From Meconema thalassinum (taxonomy: Eukaryota > Arthropoda > Insecta > Orthoptera > Tettigoniidae): a stretch of DNA of 64,000 nucleotides. Of this stretch, positions 12,253 through 22,896 are shown piece by piece. A model generated the notes under the pieces. The model did not search any database. It was not told where the DNA came from and worked only from the letters and a program-made list of their open reading frames with translations. Numbering within the stretch: the first letter of the stretch is position 1; each line of letters begins with the position of its first letter. Position numbers and translations under genes: made by a program. The DNA lies in contig OX336396.1 of assembly GCA_946902985.2 (NCBI GenBank), positions 234,686,297 to 234,750,296 of the forward strand, in the 5' to 3' direction.

Positions 12253-15024
12253 ATGGCATTGAGTGAAGAGATGCAGCGGCTCTTGGAGGCCATAAACAAT
12301 AAATTGGAAACAATAGACAATACATTGGGCCTCCAAAAGGATGAAAATAACGAAGTGTTCGAATCCATAAATGGAAGTTTAGAGTCACTAAAAACTAACA
12401 GTAATAATATGGGCACTAAATTAGAGAATATCGAAGTTAAGACTGATACCATGGGAACCAGATTAGAAGCTATCGAAGTTAAAGGTAATACCATGGGAAT
12501 TAAATTAGAAGCTATCGAAGCCGACGGTATAAACATGAATAAGGAACTGAAGGCTGAGATAGAAAAGATGAAAACAGAAAGTGGGAAAACCATTACACAA
12601 CAGTGGGAAGTGATGAAAACGGAGACGTTAGAGTCTCTGAAAGCCAACAGTAATGAAAACAATGGAGTACTGAAGGCTGAAATAGAAGAAAAATTTCAAG
12701 CTTTGGACAAAACATTTGGGGACAAGTTAAAGGCATTGCAAACTGAGAGTAACACGTTTAATGCAGGATTGGGAACCCAGATAAGTACTATAGAAAAAAA
12801 TAGTATAGAATCCAAAAAGGAGTGCCAAGATAATTTTAAAAGTATAGGGAATAAAATTGATACTATGGAAAATAAATTTGGTTCTATAGAAACTAAATTA
12901 AATAGCATGGAAGAATCTTGTAAAAAAAATGTAAAGGCATGTGAGGAAAAACTTGTAACCCAGATCCAAGGTGTGCAGAAAAAATTGGAAGCTCAGATAA
13001 AATCTAACAGCGATATTTGTAAGGCATCCCGGGATGAAATAAAACAAAGCGTGAATAAGCTAGGAGATAGATTTGAAGGGGTTGAAGAGAAAGTAGGGAT
13101 CCTCGAGAACAAAATCGGTTTAGTTCAGACTGAGGTAACTGAGATGAAAAATCAAAATCTAAAGGATGTTCAGGAGATGAAAGATCAAATTGATCATTTT
13201 ACCGGGCAGGTAGATGAGAATCTGAAGACATACGAAACGAAAATAGATCAAAGATTAGGTGTATACGAGGGGCATCTCCAGAGTGAAAGAAAACAACGAG
13301 AGAACGAAAGTAAGGAAAGTACCCATAAAATAAATGAAATAAGTCAGGGTATTATTGAGGTTCAGGAAACTATCGGAACATTAAAGGTTCATGTAGAAAA
13401 AACCAATAAGGAAATTAATCAGGCCCAAGATGAAATGATGAAGTTGTATAAGAGTCAAGAGAAGACTGAGGGAAGGCTTGAAGGAATGAAAATAGATATG
13501 GTCAAAGGACGAAAAGAAGTGGAGAAGCAAATAAAGGAGATACGAGAGGGCCTGGAGACCATAGGTGACGTTAAGCCAGAAATTATAGACCAACATGCTA
13601 AGATCATTAAGAAAGAGGTAGAAGACCAAATAAATGAATTCAGGGATAGCTTCAAGGATGAGAAATTCCACTTCCAAAAGGTAGAGGAAGATATTAAAAG
13701 GAATCAAGAAAGAATTCAAAATGAATTAAGATCCCGATTGGAGAGGACGGAACTTAAGAATAGTCAAATGGAAATCCAACTCATGGCAAATGAAGAAAGT
13801 GCCCGAAGAGAAAGGAAGTTAGAATTCGAAAATCAGGAGGAGTTTCCAAAGACAGGATGGGTAGATTCCCGTGAACAAGGCACAGATACGGAGAGGGACT
13901 TAGGAGGGGAGAGCCCTTATAAGATCCCAGGATATCCAATGGCGATGTCAACCCCGTACACGAATCAGACTAATGGCCAAATAATAAACATTATTAAATC
14001 CAATGAGGATAGACCAGTAAAGTTTACGGGTAATAACATGTCTATTACTCCAAAATACTGGCTAAAAGAAGTGGCAGAGTATCTAAATGAAATGAAGGTT
14101 CCTCAGGATCGGAGACTGAGAGCTATTGAAAAGCTGTTGGCAGGTGATTGTCTCACCTGGTTCAGAAGCTTCAGATACACTTTTGATACGGTGGAAGGCT
14201 TTAGGGAAGCATTTTTAAAGCGATATTGGGCAGCAGATGTCCAAGAAAACTTAAGGCTAGATCTGTACTCTAGGAAGTACAGCACCAATGCACCTACTAA
14301 ATACTCGGAATTTTTCACCGCTCAGCTGTGTAAATTCCGCGAACTGGATATTGCTCCGGCAGAAAACGACCTGTGTGCCGCCATTGCGAGACAGCTTCCA
14401 TATGAGATTCAGAGGCTGCTAATCTCATCCAAAGCCAGAAGTGCTGTGGAAGTGGAAAGCGTATTACGTCAGTTAGATATGACGACTTCGCACGTAACCC
14501 CTCGGCATCAGAGACAAACTGAGCAAGTACACATGGCCAGCAGTCAGGAAACTGGAGAAAAACCAGCGACCAGGAATCAGTCCACCAGTACGGATACTCA
14601 AGGACGAGATCGAGAGTATGGGCACCAGGAGCCTAGAAGGATACAGCCATATTACCGGGGAGGATATCGAGGAAGAAATCCTAGAACGACGGGTTATAGG
14701 CAACAGGAAAGCCGCCCCTATAACAATAACCAGCAAAGGCCGGATAATAGAAAGAAATGGGAGAATTATCCCAGGAGAAATGTAAGGCCAGACGATAGGG
14801 ATGATGAATATCGGGCCGAAATAGAAGAAAGATATCAGGAGAGTCTTCGTTATATGAACGAAAGACCAGATGAACCTGATAGGCAAAAAGTCCGTTGGAG
14901 TGAGGCAATCAAGAACCGGAAATCACCCGACCGACTAGACGGAGCTCAAAGCTTGGAGCTACAAGCTCAGCTAAAGAATGAGGGAAAAGGGAGCCCTCAG
15001 GATAAAAAAAAACTCCAAATTTAA
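12253..15024 (+). CDS. gag: Gag polyprotein, long coiled-coil form
   Basis: A 923-codon frame from an ATG, the first in the leader that opens a long frame. Residues 1-560 are a low-hydrophobic, Glu/Lys-rich coiled coil with internal repeats (a unit around IE(V/A)K..TMG..LEAIE at residues 55-95). Residues ~587-730 hold a retrotransposon capsid-like domain (PVKFTG, a Trp-containing WLKEVAEYL, CLTWFRSFR, and Y..EF..QL..FR). The C-terminus, about residues 780-870, is rich in Arg, Gly, Asn and Gln (YYRGGYRGRN). No CCHC zinc knuckle is present. Gag assembles the particle and packages RNA; here the basic tail presumably replaces the knuckle. It is roughly twice the usual gypsy Gag length because of the coiled coil. 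The stop lies 12 bases after a run of nine A residues where Pol joins. Confidence 0.93.
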   Translation: MALSEEMQRLLEAINNKLETIDNTLGLQKDENNEVFESINGSLESLKTNSNNMGTKLENIEVKTDTMGTRLEAIEVKGNTMGIKLEAIEADGINMNKELKAEIEKMKTESGKTITQQWEVMKTETLESLKANSNENNGVLKAEIEEKFQALDKTFGDKLKALQTESNTFNAGLGTQISTIEKNSIESKKECQDNFKSIGNKIDTMENKFGSIETKLNSMEESCKKNVKACEEKLVTQIQGVQKKLEAQIKSNSDICKASRDEIKQSVNKLGDRFEGVEEKVGILENKIGLVQTEVTEMKNQNLKDVQEMKDQIDHFTGQVDENLKTYETKIDQRLGVYEGHLQSERKQRENESKESTHKINEISQGIIEVQETIGTLKVHVEKTNKEINQAQDEMMKLYKSQEKTEGRLEGMKIDMVKGRKEVEKQIKEIREGLETIGDVKPEIIDQHAKIIKKEVEDQINEFRDSFKDEKFHFQKVEEDIKRNQERIQNELRSRLERTELKNSQMEIQLMANEESARRERKLEFENQEEFPKTGWVDSREQGTDTERDLGGESPYKIPGYPMAMSTPYTNQTNGQIINIIKSNEDRPVKFTGNNMSITPKYWLKEVAEYLNEMKVPQDRRLRAIEKLLAGDCLTWFRSFRYTFDTVEGFREAFLKRYWAADVQENLRLDLYSRKYSTNAPTKYSEFFTAQLCKFRELDIAPAENDLCAAIARQLPYEIQRLLISSKARSAVEVESVLRQLDMTTSHVTPRHQRQTEQVHMASSQETGEKPATRNQSTSTDTQGRDREYGHQEPRRIQPYYRGGYRGRNPRTTGYRQQESRPYNNNQQRPDNRKKWENYPRRNVRPDDRDDEYRAEIEERYQESLRYMNERPDEPDRQKVRWSEAIKNRKSPDRLDGAQSLELQAQLKNEGKGSPQDKKKLQI
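15004..15013 (+). promoter_or_regulatory. Probable -1 ribosomal frameshift site (nine A then C)
   Basis: Gag reads GAT AAA AAA AAA CTC here, so the zero-frame slippery form is A-AAA-AAA. A slip of one base back enters the pol frame, which opens at 15006 just after a TAA at 15003 and has no other stop before 18612. Gag ends 11 bases downstream. Frameshift expression of gag-pol is standard in this superfamily. Confidence 0.8.
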
Positions 15025-18000
15025 ATTGTCAAAAGTGGAAACATACCAGGAGCTGGGAGGAAGTAGAAATTGTAAATTGGATAGCCAGACCAGATGAATT
15101 AATTAACGAGGATGTGGAAGGAATCCCACCTGTTAAAAGAGAACTACCTATAATTATGCTTAGGATAGAAGGATTACTGGTCAGAGCATTGATTGATACT
15201 GGATCCACAATAAGTTTAATTACACAAACCCTTTTAAATGAATTGGAAACAAGGGGCCGAGTACTAAAGATTCCCACATCAAGTGTAAAGATTAAGGGAA
15301 TTATCCCTGAAAAATCTTTGACATGTAAATTTCAGGTATACATTGATTTAATCATGGGTAACGCTGAAATTTCGCAGTGCTTTTTGCTGGTAAATCAATT
15401 ACCGTATAATGTCATTTTAGGTATTGATTTTATCCGTGAGAACAAGGTCATTATAGACCTAGCGCAAAACTGCATTAGAATTCAAAGAGAGGATGTGGAT
15501 GAGCAAAATATTAACCTACAGGATCAGGAGGCGAAAATAGCAGAACAGGTATGGCATATGGAAGAAGTGATTGAGGAAGATTATAAGGACATAGAAAAAA
15601 TATTTGAAGTCCTCAACATAGAACTCGAAGATAATGTGGAAAATGAGTTCGAGACCAACCTGTCAGGAAAAGTGGAGGAAGCTAAAGTCAGCCTCGAAAT
15701 TAAGGAACAGTTAAAGAAATTATTATTGGATTATAGGGACGTATTTGATTCCAAGCCAGGGAAGATTGAAAATTTTAAATACGCGTTCCAAGTCAACGAT
15801 TGGGCACCGTTCAAACAAAAACCATATCCGGTTGTGGAAAAACATTACCCACAAACCAAGAAAACACTGCAGGAGATGATGAATGCAGGTGTTATAGAAA
15901 AGATGGCGACACCATATGTTAGTCCATTAGTGATTGTGAGTAAACCGGATGGCTCAGTAAGGGTGTGTTTAGATGCCAGAAATCTAAATGCAAAAATTAT
16001 ACCAGAAAATGATTCGGCACCACCCATAAAAGAAATACTGAGGAAGTTTAAAGGCAAGAAGATTTTTACAAATATTGACATGACTTCTTCGTATCATCAT
16101 CTCGAACTGGAAGAGAAAACCAGCTTGTTAACTGGATTTCAGTTCGATCAACAAACATACTGCTTTAGAAGATGTCCGTTTGGATTAAAGACTGCAGGAT
16201 CGGCATTAATAAGAGCGCTGGATCGAAACCTGTCAGAGGAAGTGAAAGATTGCACTATTCGATACGTAGATGACATTTTGCTTACCTCGGAGAACATTGA
16301 GGAACATTTAGAAAATTTGAAGAAATTATTAGAAGACCTAAGAAGGGCAAATTTTAAGATAAATTTAAAGAAGTCGAACTTCTGTCAAAGGCAAGTGACA
16401 TTTTTAGGGCATGTGATTGACAAGGAGGGTGTTAAACCAAATCCATGCAAATTGGAATCGATAAGGGATTTTCCAAGGCCTTTGAAAGTGAAGAACGTTC
16501 GCCAGTTTTTGGGATTGATTGGGTTCTTCTCAGGACATTGTCCATCATACACCAAAACTGTTGCACCACTACAGGACCTTCTGAAGAAGGGGGGCAAGTG
16601 GAAATGGACGGAGGAAGCAGAAAAAGCATTCGTGGAGGCCAAGGAAATGCTCTTAAATTACGTGAAGCTAGGATATCCTGATTTTAATCAGAGATTTATC
16701 ATTCAGACAGACGCATCCCAGATTGGAATAGGGGCAATGCTATATCAGGAGAACCCGGAAAACCCTGATAAGAAGAACTATCTAGCTTTCACAAGTAGGA
16801 GACTGAAACCACACGAGAAAAATTATACGATCAGCGAGATCGAGCTGTTAGCGATATTGCACGCGTTGCAATATTGGCGGAAGATCGTATATGGGTTTCA
16901 GGTCATTCTAAGGACGGATCATAAAGCCTTAACCTTTCTGATGAAGACTGATTTATCCAGTCAAAGGTTGATGCGTTGGGCTTTATATATTCAACAATTT
17001 GATGTCAAGATAGAGTACTGCCCAGGAAAGGAAAACATCGTTCCAGACTACTTAAGTAGACAGCCAGAGTCCATAGAAGAGGAAGTAATGGCTATAGATT
17101 TGGAAGACAGTGATCAGCGTACTCTTAATGAGTTAAGAAGCATTAGTCAAAGACAACGGGAGGATCCATGGATGAACATGCTCATATCATTCCTTGAGGG
17201 AAGCTTGATAAGAGGAACACCAGCGTATACGGAAGCTGAGAAGATAGCACAAGACTACACGTTTTATAATGGGTTATTATATAAGTTTGTGGACTCTGAC
17301 CATACGAAATTAAGGATTGTTGTACCTGCAATTTTGCAGAGGAAAATAGTATGGTTAGCCCATAGATCGTTCGGACATATGGGAGTCGACAAAACAGTCT
17401 CGATGCTGAAAGAAGCATTTATATGGCCGAGACTGAGAGAAACTGTAAGGGACACGCTAAAGACATGTGATTTATGTCAAAGGATAAAACCTAATGCATT
17501 TCTGATGAGACAGAAGCCTATACCATTGTTGCCCGAAAGGCCCGGCCAAATCATATCTATTGATAATTTTGGACCTTTGCCAAAGGCAAGAAGAGGAAAT
17601 CGACACATAATGGTGGCTATGGATGTCTTCACTAAAATGGTTGTCCTTGCTCCCATACAGAAGACTAGTACCAAACAGGTGTTAAAACGACTTAAAGAAA
17701 AAGTGATACCGATTCTGGGAAAACCTGAGAACTTGTTGTCGGATCACGGCAGTTGTTTCACCAGTGTAGAGTTCAGACGAGAATTAGAAAGACTTGGGAT
17801 ACGTCAAATTTTGTCAAGTATTCGCCATCCTGAGGCAAACCCTGTAGAGAGAGTTATGAGAGAAACGGCCAAGTATTGTAGAATATACTGTGCCGAAGAA
17901 AATTGGAAGTGGATAGATATTTTGGATATTATTGAATTTTGTATAAATAATACAATCCATGAATCCACAGGAGAGATACCCATAACGTTACATAGGAATG

Positions 18001-18614
18001 AGCAACCAGAAAGACCTTGGAATCTGGTAATTCCTAGGCCAGCAGACGCTCAGCCGGGAAGAGATGTACGAATTAGGAGAGCCTTTGAGCATCTAAAAGC
18101 TCAAGCCGACAGGAGGCAGAGAAGAAATAGGCATAAGAGGTATCATCGACCATTATTAGCAGGAGAAATGGTGTTAGTGAAAAGACCAGCCATTTCGGAT
18201 CCAGGGAACCGTGTGTACAAGAAGTTCCAGAAAATGTACCACGGACCATATCAGATAATCAGAGATTTGAGGAATAACGCATATAGAATTCGGCACTGTG
18301 AAACGGATCACGAAGTGACCATGAATTCAGCAAATTTGAAATTATATTACCCTCCCGAAGATTTTGATGAAGAAAATGAACAAGCCCTGGTCATGGAAAC
18401 ATTTAGAGATGAATCCGCTTTTGACATAAACAAGAATGAGGAAGAAATAGAAAATAGAGCTCAAGCATTCGAGTGCGAATGCGAATTGGAGAAAGTATAT
18501 TGGGAAATTAAAGAAATAATTGAATTTATTGAAGAAGAAAATTCCAATTTAAGAAAAGAAAATGATGAAATAAGGAAACGGGTAGGGATAGACCAAACCC
18601 GTAAGGGAGAATGA
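15012..18614 (+). CDS. pol: Pol polyprotein (protease, RT, RNase H, integrase)
   Basis: Open frame of about 1,200 codons in the -1 frame relative to gag. There is no good ATG at its start; a GTG at 15114 precedes the protease, so expression by frameshift is likely. Counting residues from 15114: the protease has LIDTGS at 26-31 and ILGIDF near 100. RT has YVDD at 384-387, before which CPFGL is seen. RNase H has TDAS with Asp 533. The integrase zinc finger has His750, His755, Cys785 and Cys788. The catalytic triad is Asp817, Asp877 and Glu912, with 34 residues between the last two and NPVERVMRE at the Glu. A GPY/F module (YHGPYQII) follows. A charged, coil-like tail ends the protein. No chromodomain or env is seen. 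All key residues are present and the frame is uninterrupted, so this may be a functional copy. Confidence 0.95.
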   Translation, partial: TPNLNCQKWKHTRSWEEVEIVNWIARPDELINEDVEGIPPVKRELPIIMLRIEGLLVRALIDTGSTISLITQTLLNELETRGRVLKIPTSSVKIKGIIPEKSLTCKFQVYIDLIMGNAEISQCFLLVNQLPYNVILGIDFIRENKVIIDLAQNCIRIQREDVDEQNINLQDQEAKIAEQVWHMEEVIEEDYKDIEKIFEVLNIELEDNVENEFETNLSGKVEEAKVSLEIKEQLKKLLLDYRDVFDSKPGKIENFKYAFQVNDWAPFKQKPYPVVEKHYPQTKKTLQEMMNAGVIEKMATPYVSPLVIVSKPDGSVRVCLDARNLNAKIIPENDSAPPIKEILRKFKGKKIFTNIDMTSSYHHLELEEKTSLLTGFQFDQQTYCFRRCPFGLKTAGSALIRALDRNLSEEVKDCTIRYVDDILLTSENIEEHLENLKKLLEDLRRANFKINLKKSNFCQRQVTFLGHVIDKEGVKPNPCKLESIRDFPRPLKVKNVRQFLGLIGFFSGHCPSYTKTVAPLQDLLKKGGKWKWTEEAEKAFVEAKEMLLNYVKLGYPDFNQRFIIQTDASQIGIGAMLYQENPENPDKKNYLAFTSRRLKPHEKNYTISEIELLAILHALQYWRKIVYGFQVILRTDHKALTFLMKTDLSSQRLMRWALYIQQFDVKIEYCPGKENIVPDYLSRQPESIEEEVMAIDLEDSDQRTLNELRSISQRQREDPWMNMLISFLEGSLIRGTPAYTEAEKIAQDYTFYNGLLYKFVDSDHTKLRIVVPAILQRKIVWLAHRSFGHMGVDKTVSMLKEAFIWPRLRETVRDTLKTCDLCQRIKPNAFLMRQKPIPLLPERPGQIISIDNFGPLPKARRGNRHIMVAMDVFTKMVVLAPIQKTSTKQVLKRLKEKVIPILGKPENLLSDHGSCFTSVEFRRELERLGIRQILSSIRHPEANPVERVMRETAKYCRIYCAEENWKWIDILDIIEFCINNTIHESTGEIPITLHRNEQPERPWNLVIPRPADAQPGRDVRIRRAFEHLKAQADRRQRRNRHKRYHRPLLAGEMVLVKRPAISDPGNRVYKKFQKMYHGPYQIIRDLRNNAYRIRHCETDHEVTMNSANLKLYYPPEDFDEENEQALVMETFRDESAFDINKNEEEIENRAQAFECECELEKVYWEIKEIIEFIEEENSNLRKENDEIRKRVGIDQTRKGE

Positions 18615-18819
18615 GGTTCTGGGAACTTAAAGTCCAGACATATAAAGAAAGAAAGAAAGGGTAGGGACAGAGCATACCCGACCTACACAATTACCGGATA
18701 CGACTTAAAGAAGTAAAAACAACAGTAAATACGGATGACGTTATGATGGATTCGACGATAAAGAAATACAAATTAAATTGAAATAAATTTCCTCAAAATT
18801 TTCGAAAATTTATTTACCT

Positions 18820-18833
18820 AAGGAGGGGAGAGA
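18820..18833 (+). promoter_or_regulatory. Polypurine tract
   Basis: AAGGAGGGGAGAGA abuts the first base of the 3' LTR, the position expected for the plus-strand primer. Confidence 0.9.
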
Positions 18834-21800
18834 TGAACCCATGGGCCATAGGGTCCATGACGGTCGAATCCATGTCCTTAAGGAAGAAATGAAAGAAACG
18901 TATAGTTTCTTAAAGGAACGGAGAGAGACTTTAAGCCAGGAATATAGCTTAACATTGTGCAAGCGACTAGGGACAGATGTTCCTTAGATGAGATCACCCC
19001 ACTCGACATTTCAGAGAGGGCTGGTCACGAGTATTAATAACTGAGTGGAACTTTCCACCGTGATAGAAAGAGAAGCCTGAATCGGAATTCAAGCTGACGT
19101 TGCTGGATTTTGACAACGCCGCATATGCACCAGAAGAGGAATAATTAAAATTAACACGTTTACGAGCATAATAATGAGTAAACAAGCATAGCACAGTGAA
19201 TCATTTTGAGTGAGAGATTTTTCAGTATAGAGAAACCATGTAATAATTGTGCAGAAATAAACTGCCGACGTAAGACGACGTCATAGGGGAATTACCTAAG
19301 CCTCTGTGGAGGGGAGAGAGCAAAAGGAATGTAACACCCACACAATTGAGGACGAGAAATTAATTAATATCTCCGAACTGCACGATCGATTCTTAGGTGC
19401 AATAAGATCATTTGACATTGAGAAGATGAGCTTTCGGAAGGTATAATTTTTATAATTGTGGCACCATTATTTTAGAAGTTGACCACAGAAAAGGCTTGAG
19501 TCTTATTTTTTTGTAGTAAAACAGTATAAAGCTTCGGGCGTTTCCAAGCCAATCATGCAGTATTCAGACAGCCTGAGGGCACGTCACTGTGTCGCATCGC
19601 ACAAGCAGTTACAACGAGCACTCCGTGACCGGAGGTGCTGCATCAAAGTCTTCAAACGTATGAACCTCAGGGGAGGTCATACTGCGCAACAAGTATAAGC
19701 ACTGAATGCAGTATTCAGACAGCCAGAGGGCACGTCACTGTGTCACATCGCATGCAGTCCTACGAGCATTCCGTGAGGGGAAGTGCTGCTCCACGACGTA
19801 GAAGAAGTCATTCCGACAGTCCGTGAAGGGACGTAACTCTGCGTTACATCGATAACAGCTACCAGTACTCCTTGAGGGGAGAAACGCTGTTTTACACCGC
19901 CGAAGTAAGATCCAATAGCCACAGGCGTCACAGTAGTAACGACTTGCTTGCCTCCATAAGGAGCATTCAAGGCGAAATTTTAAAGTATCGCCGTAGTGAA
20001 ATATTAGGAAAATCCTAATTATAGGATTTAGGCCCGACTGTATACAAGTTAAAGTGAAAATTCGCAAGACATAGTCAGAGTAGGCTGCGAACGTCGGACT
20101 TAAAGGCGATAGGTCGTTAAATGTACGAACGAATAGATCATAACGTACGGAAGTATCGTACCAGACAGATAAACTGTTATTTAAATTGAAGAAACCTAAA
20201 AAGGAAGAACAGAATAAGGTTCGAACGTAGGAGTGTTAAAACAGTTCAAATAAATAGAATAGGAGACTATAAATATTAGCTCCAGAAAGCAGGCGAACAA
20301 TTCTAATAGTACTAGAATCGAGAAGTGCTAGCTGCTATAAACTAATTCTATAGGTCTTAGAGGAGACCTCGATCCATATAGACTTTCGTTAGGATCGATA
20401 GACAGATCTACAAAGAAGCCGTTCAAGCTAGATAAATAGCCGGTTATCCAGGATAGGAATAGCAGAATTGAACTCCAGGGAACAGTAGATGTTTCGGGAC
20501 TTTCGCATTCTTCAGAATAGGAAGCCGACATCGAATAAATTTCACCATTGGAAACGGGAATTTAAGAAGATCACGTGTGAGAGGCTCAGAAACACGGCCT
20601 AGTGATCGTTGTGAAGTGTAAAATAATCCAGATTGTGTGTTAAATAATATTTTTAGTGTTTATTATGTGTTCAAAAGGGACACATCAGAATATAAAAATG
20701 TCGTCAATATTAAGTGTTTTAGATATATGTTTATTTGTGTTTTTACGTAAGATGAATACCTTTAATATGGTGTAAAAAGTTCAAAGTGGGCCCAAAAATG
20801 AAACACCGCACCAGATTTAAGATCAGGGATGATCTGGAAAATATGTGAGTACAAAATTCATTTTTATTTTGGTGTCAGAAATTGATTGTGTACAAAACCC
20901 ACCGGAATTTTGGAGTGAAAGGGATGTGTTTTAATAAATAAATGCTGAATAATTAAGAATACGGTCTGAACAATAATAAAATAAATAGAGAAATTATGAA
21001 TAATTATGTAAAGAATAAATCCCGTAGAGGTAATATGTGAATAAAGGGTTAATGTATTTAACAAATGTCATAAGAGCAAGCGAAATATCATTTAATTATC
21101 ATGAAAGACATTGAAATAAAGTAAAGTTGAGATATGAAAGGAATAGCTTTTGAGCTGGTATAAAGAATAAGGATAATAATAATAATTAAATATGGAAATG
21201 TTAAATAAAAATCAAATAAATTGATATGAACATAAGAACGTTGAGCCTTAACGTATGTGTAAGAAATAAGGTTCAATGGAATATTTTAAAACAGGGAGCG
21301 ATTTATCGACCACGGAAAGATTAATATGTGAATTAAAATAATATGAATTGTTACTAAAGAGATTTTTATCAGTTCTTGGGAAGGCATTTTCGGCTTAAAA
21401 TAATGCATAGCGCATAATGAGCGCAAATATAATATTAAAGTGTCACGCTAGGAAAGCGTAGTGGTTAAATACTTGGTACATTACTTATGGAGGGTAGTTG
21501 ATTGCAGTGAATTGATAATTGTGTAAGTCCTCTATTAGTGACATAGTATCACGAGGCATTGTGTATGTATTTAAAAAAGGGAGCTAATATGTGGTAGTAT
21601 TGAGCGTATGTCATTGGGCCACGGCCGACTCTAAATCGCATTTTTTATAAGGCCTTTGTACGGGATTGGTTCCCGAGGCACCTGAAGAGATTCGAATGCA
21701 GGATCTTCTTATGATAAAAGCCCCTGAAATTCTCCGTCGTCGTATGTGTATTTAATCTTCCCAATCAATGAGGACCCTCTCATAATTAATAAATGCCAAG

Positions 21801-22896
21801 GATATGAAAATGGTCTTTGAACCAAAGAATAGTTGTTTGAATGTTACGGTACAGTAAAGCCCGGTCTCCCCAGAACTGGATAGAATGTGAAGGTTTGTTT
21901 TGAAAGCCTTGAAAATAAGCTACTAATGTTGGGGCAGACAGGATGTCGCCGCCACCCTAACAGGTCATAAATCGCACCCCAAGTAGTAGAGACTAGCTCT
22001 TTTAAAAGCGAGGGGGAACAGAGACCGTCTCGTAAGCTGTTAGTAAGAGAAATGAATACACCAGGAGTGTTTAAAGTTGTTAACGACCCGGGCGTTGAAC
22101 CGAGGTCATTAAAGATGGATATTTCGTTTGCCGGTTCAGATCGTAGTTTCTTATATGATAATGGTCTATTAAGACATAAGAGATAAATAACAATCCCTCT
22201 GGTAATAATGCATGGACGTGGGATTCCACGAGTTGGTTGAAGGCAACTGAGTTCGGGAGTAACTATAGTTTTTTGACTGTGTCAAGTACCTTCACGCTCT
22301 GGAGTACACAATTGATTTTCTGATTACCTTAATATATTTGTGAAATAAAGAGAGATGATAACAACTGAATGTGTGGACATGCCCAAAAATATTGAATTAG
22401 ATAATTAACATAGATTTTAAATATAATTATATATTTGTTCTTGAGAAATAAGAAAATATAAAAACTAGTGTTTTGAGGTGTACAAGAATGACACCGTAAT
22501 AATGTAAATGCATGGAGCCAAAGAGCTCGGAGTTATGTAAACTTAATGTTAGTGCTTTATGGAAGTGAGACTAAGTAAGAGTTGTTGGTTTATGTGGAAA
22601 CCACAGGTTTTGAATACAATATTCGTTTATTTTATTTGTGATCCCTTGTTCATTTGGAACAAGCAGTTGATATTTGGGTCAGTAATTAAATTGTTTAAAA
22701 TGTCTGTAGCGCCATTAATTTTATTAATTAAATGTGTTTAAATAGGAGTTGATTTTGTTGTTATTTTTGCAAGTGTATCCTCTAATTAATCCAAATATGT
22801 GAGTCACAGAGTGGGGGAACTTACCGCTGCCCCGAAATCCCGAATTGAGCTACGCTGGTATACTGTGATTGGCATATTTCTTGCTAAATGGGCACA
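18834..22896 (+). repeat. 3' LTR (4,063 bp)
   Basis: Matches the 5' LTR over its full length. It carries the same TATA box (19525) and repeat array (19552-19917), and is followed directly by the ATAC duplication at 22897-22900. Confidence 0.97.

Larger units (their letters stand above)
7707..22896 (+). mobile_element. Complete Ty3/gypsy LTR retrotransposon with giant LTRs
   Basis: A 15,190-bp element bounded by two 4,063-bp direct repeats (7707-11769 and 18834-22896). The ends are TG...CA and the flanks carry the 4-bp duplication ATAC. Internal order is leader, gag, pol (protease, RT, RNase H, integrase), polypurine tract. There is no env-like frame between pol and the 3' LTR. Reading frames are open. 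I count five single-base differences and no indels between the LTRs, so the insertion is recent. The LTRs make up more than half of the element, far above the few hundred bases usual for insect gypsy elements. Confidence 0.97.

Noticed and set aside
12246..13719. Open frames antisense to gag
   Set aside because: They mirror the biased Glu/Lys-rich codons of the coiled coil and show only hydrophobic low-complexity translation.
18615..18833. Possible env gene after pol
   Set aside because: Only about 220 bases separate pol from the 3' LTR and no open frame of use exists there.
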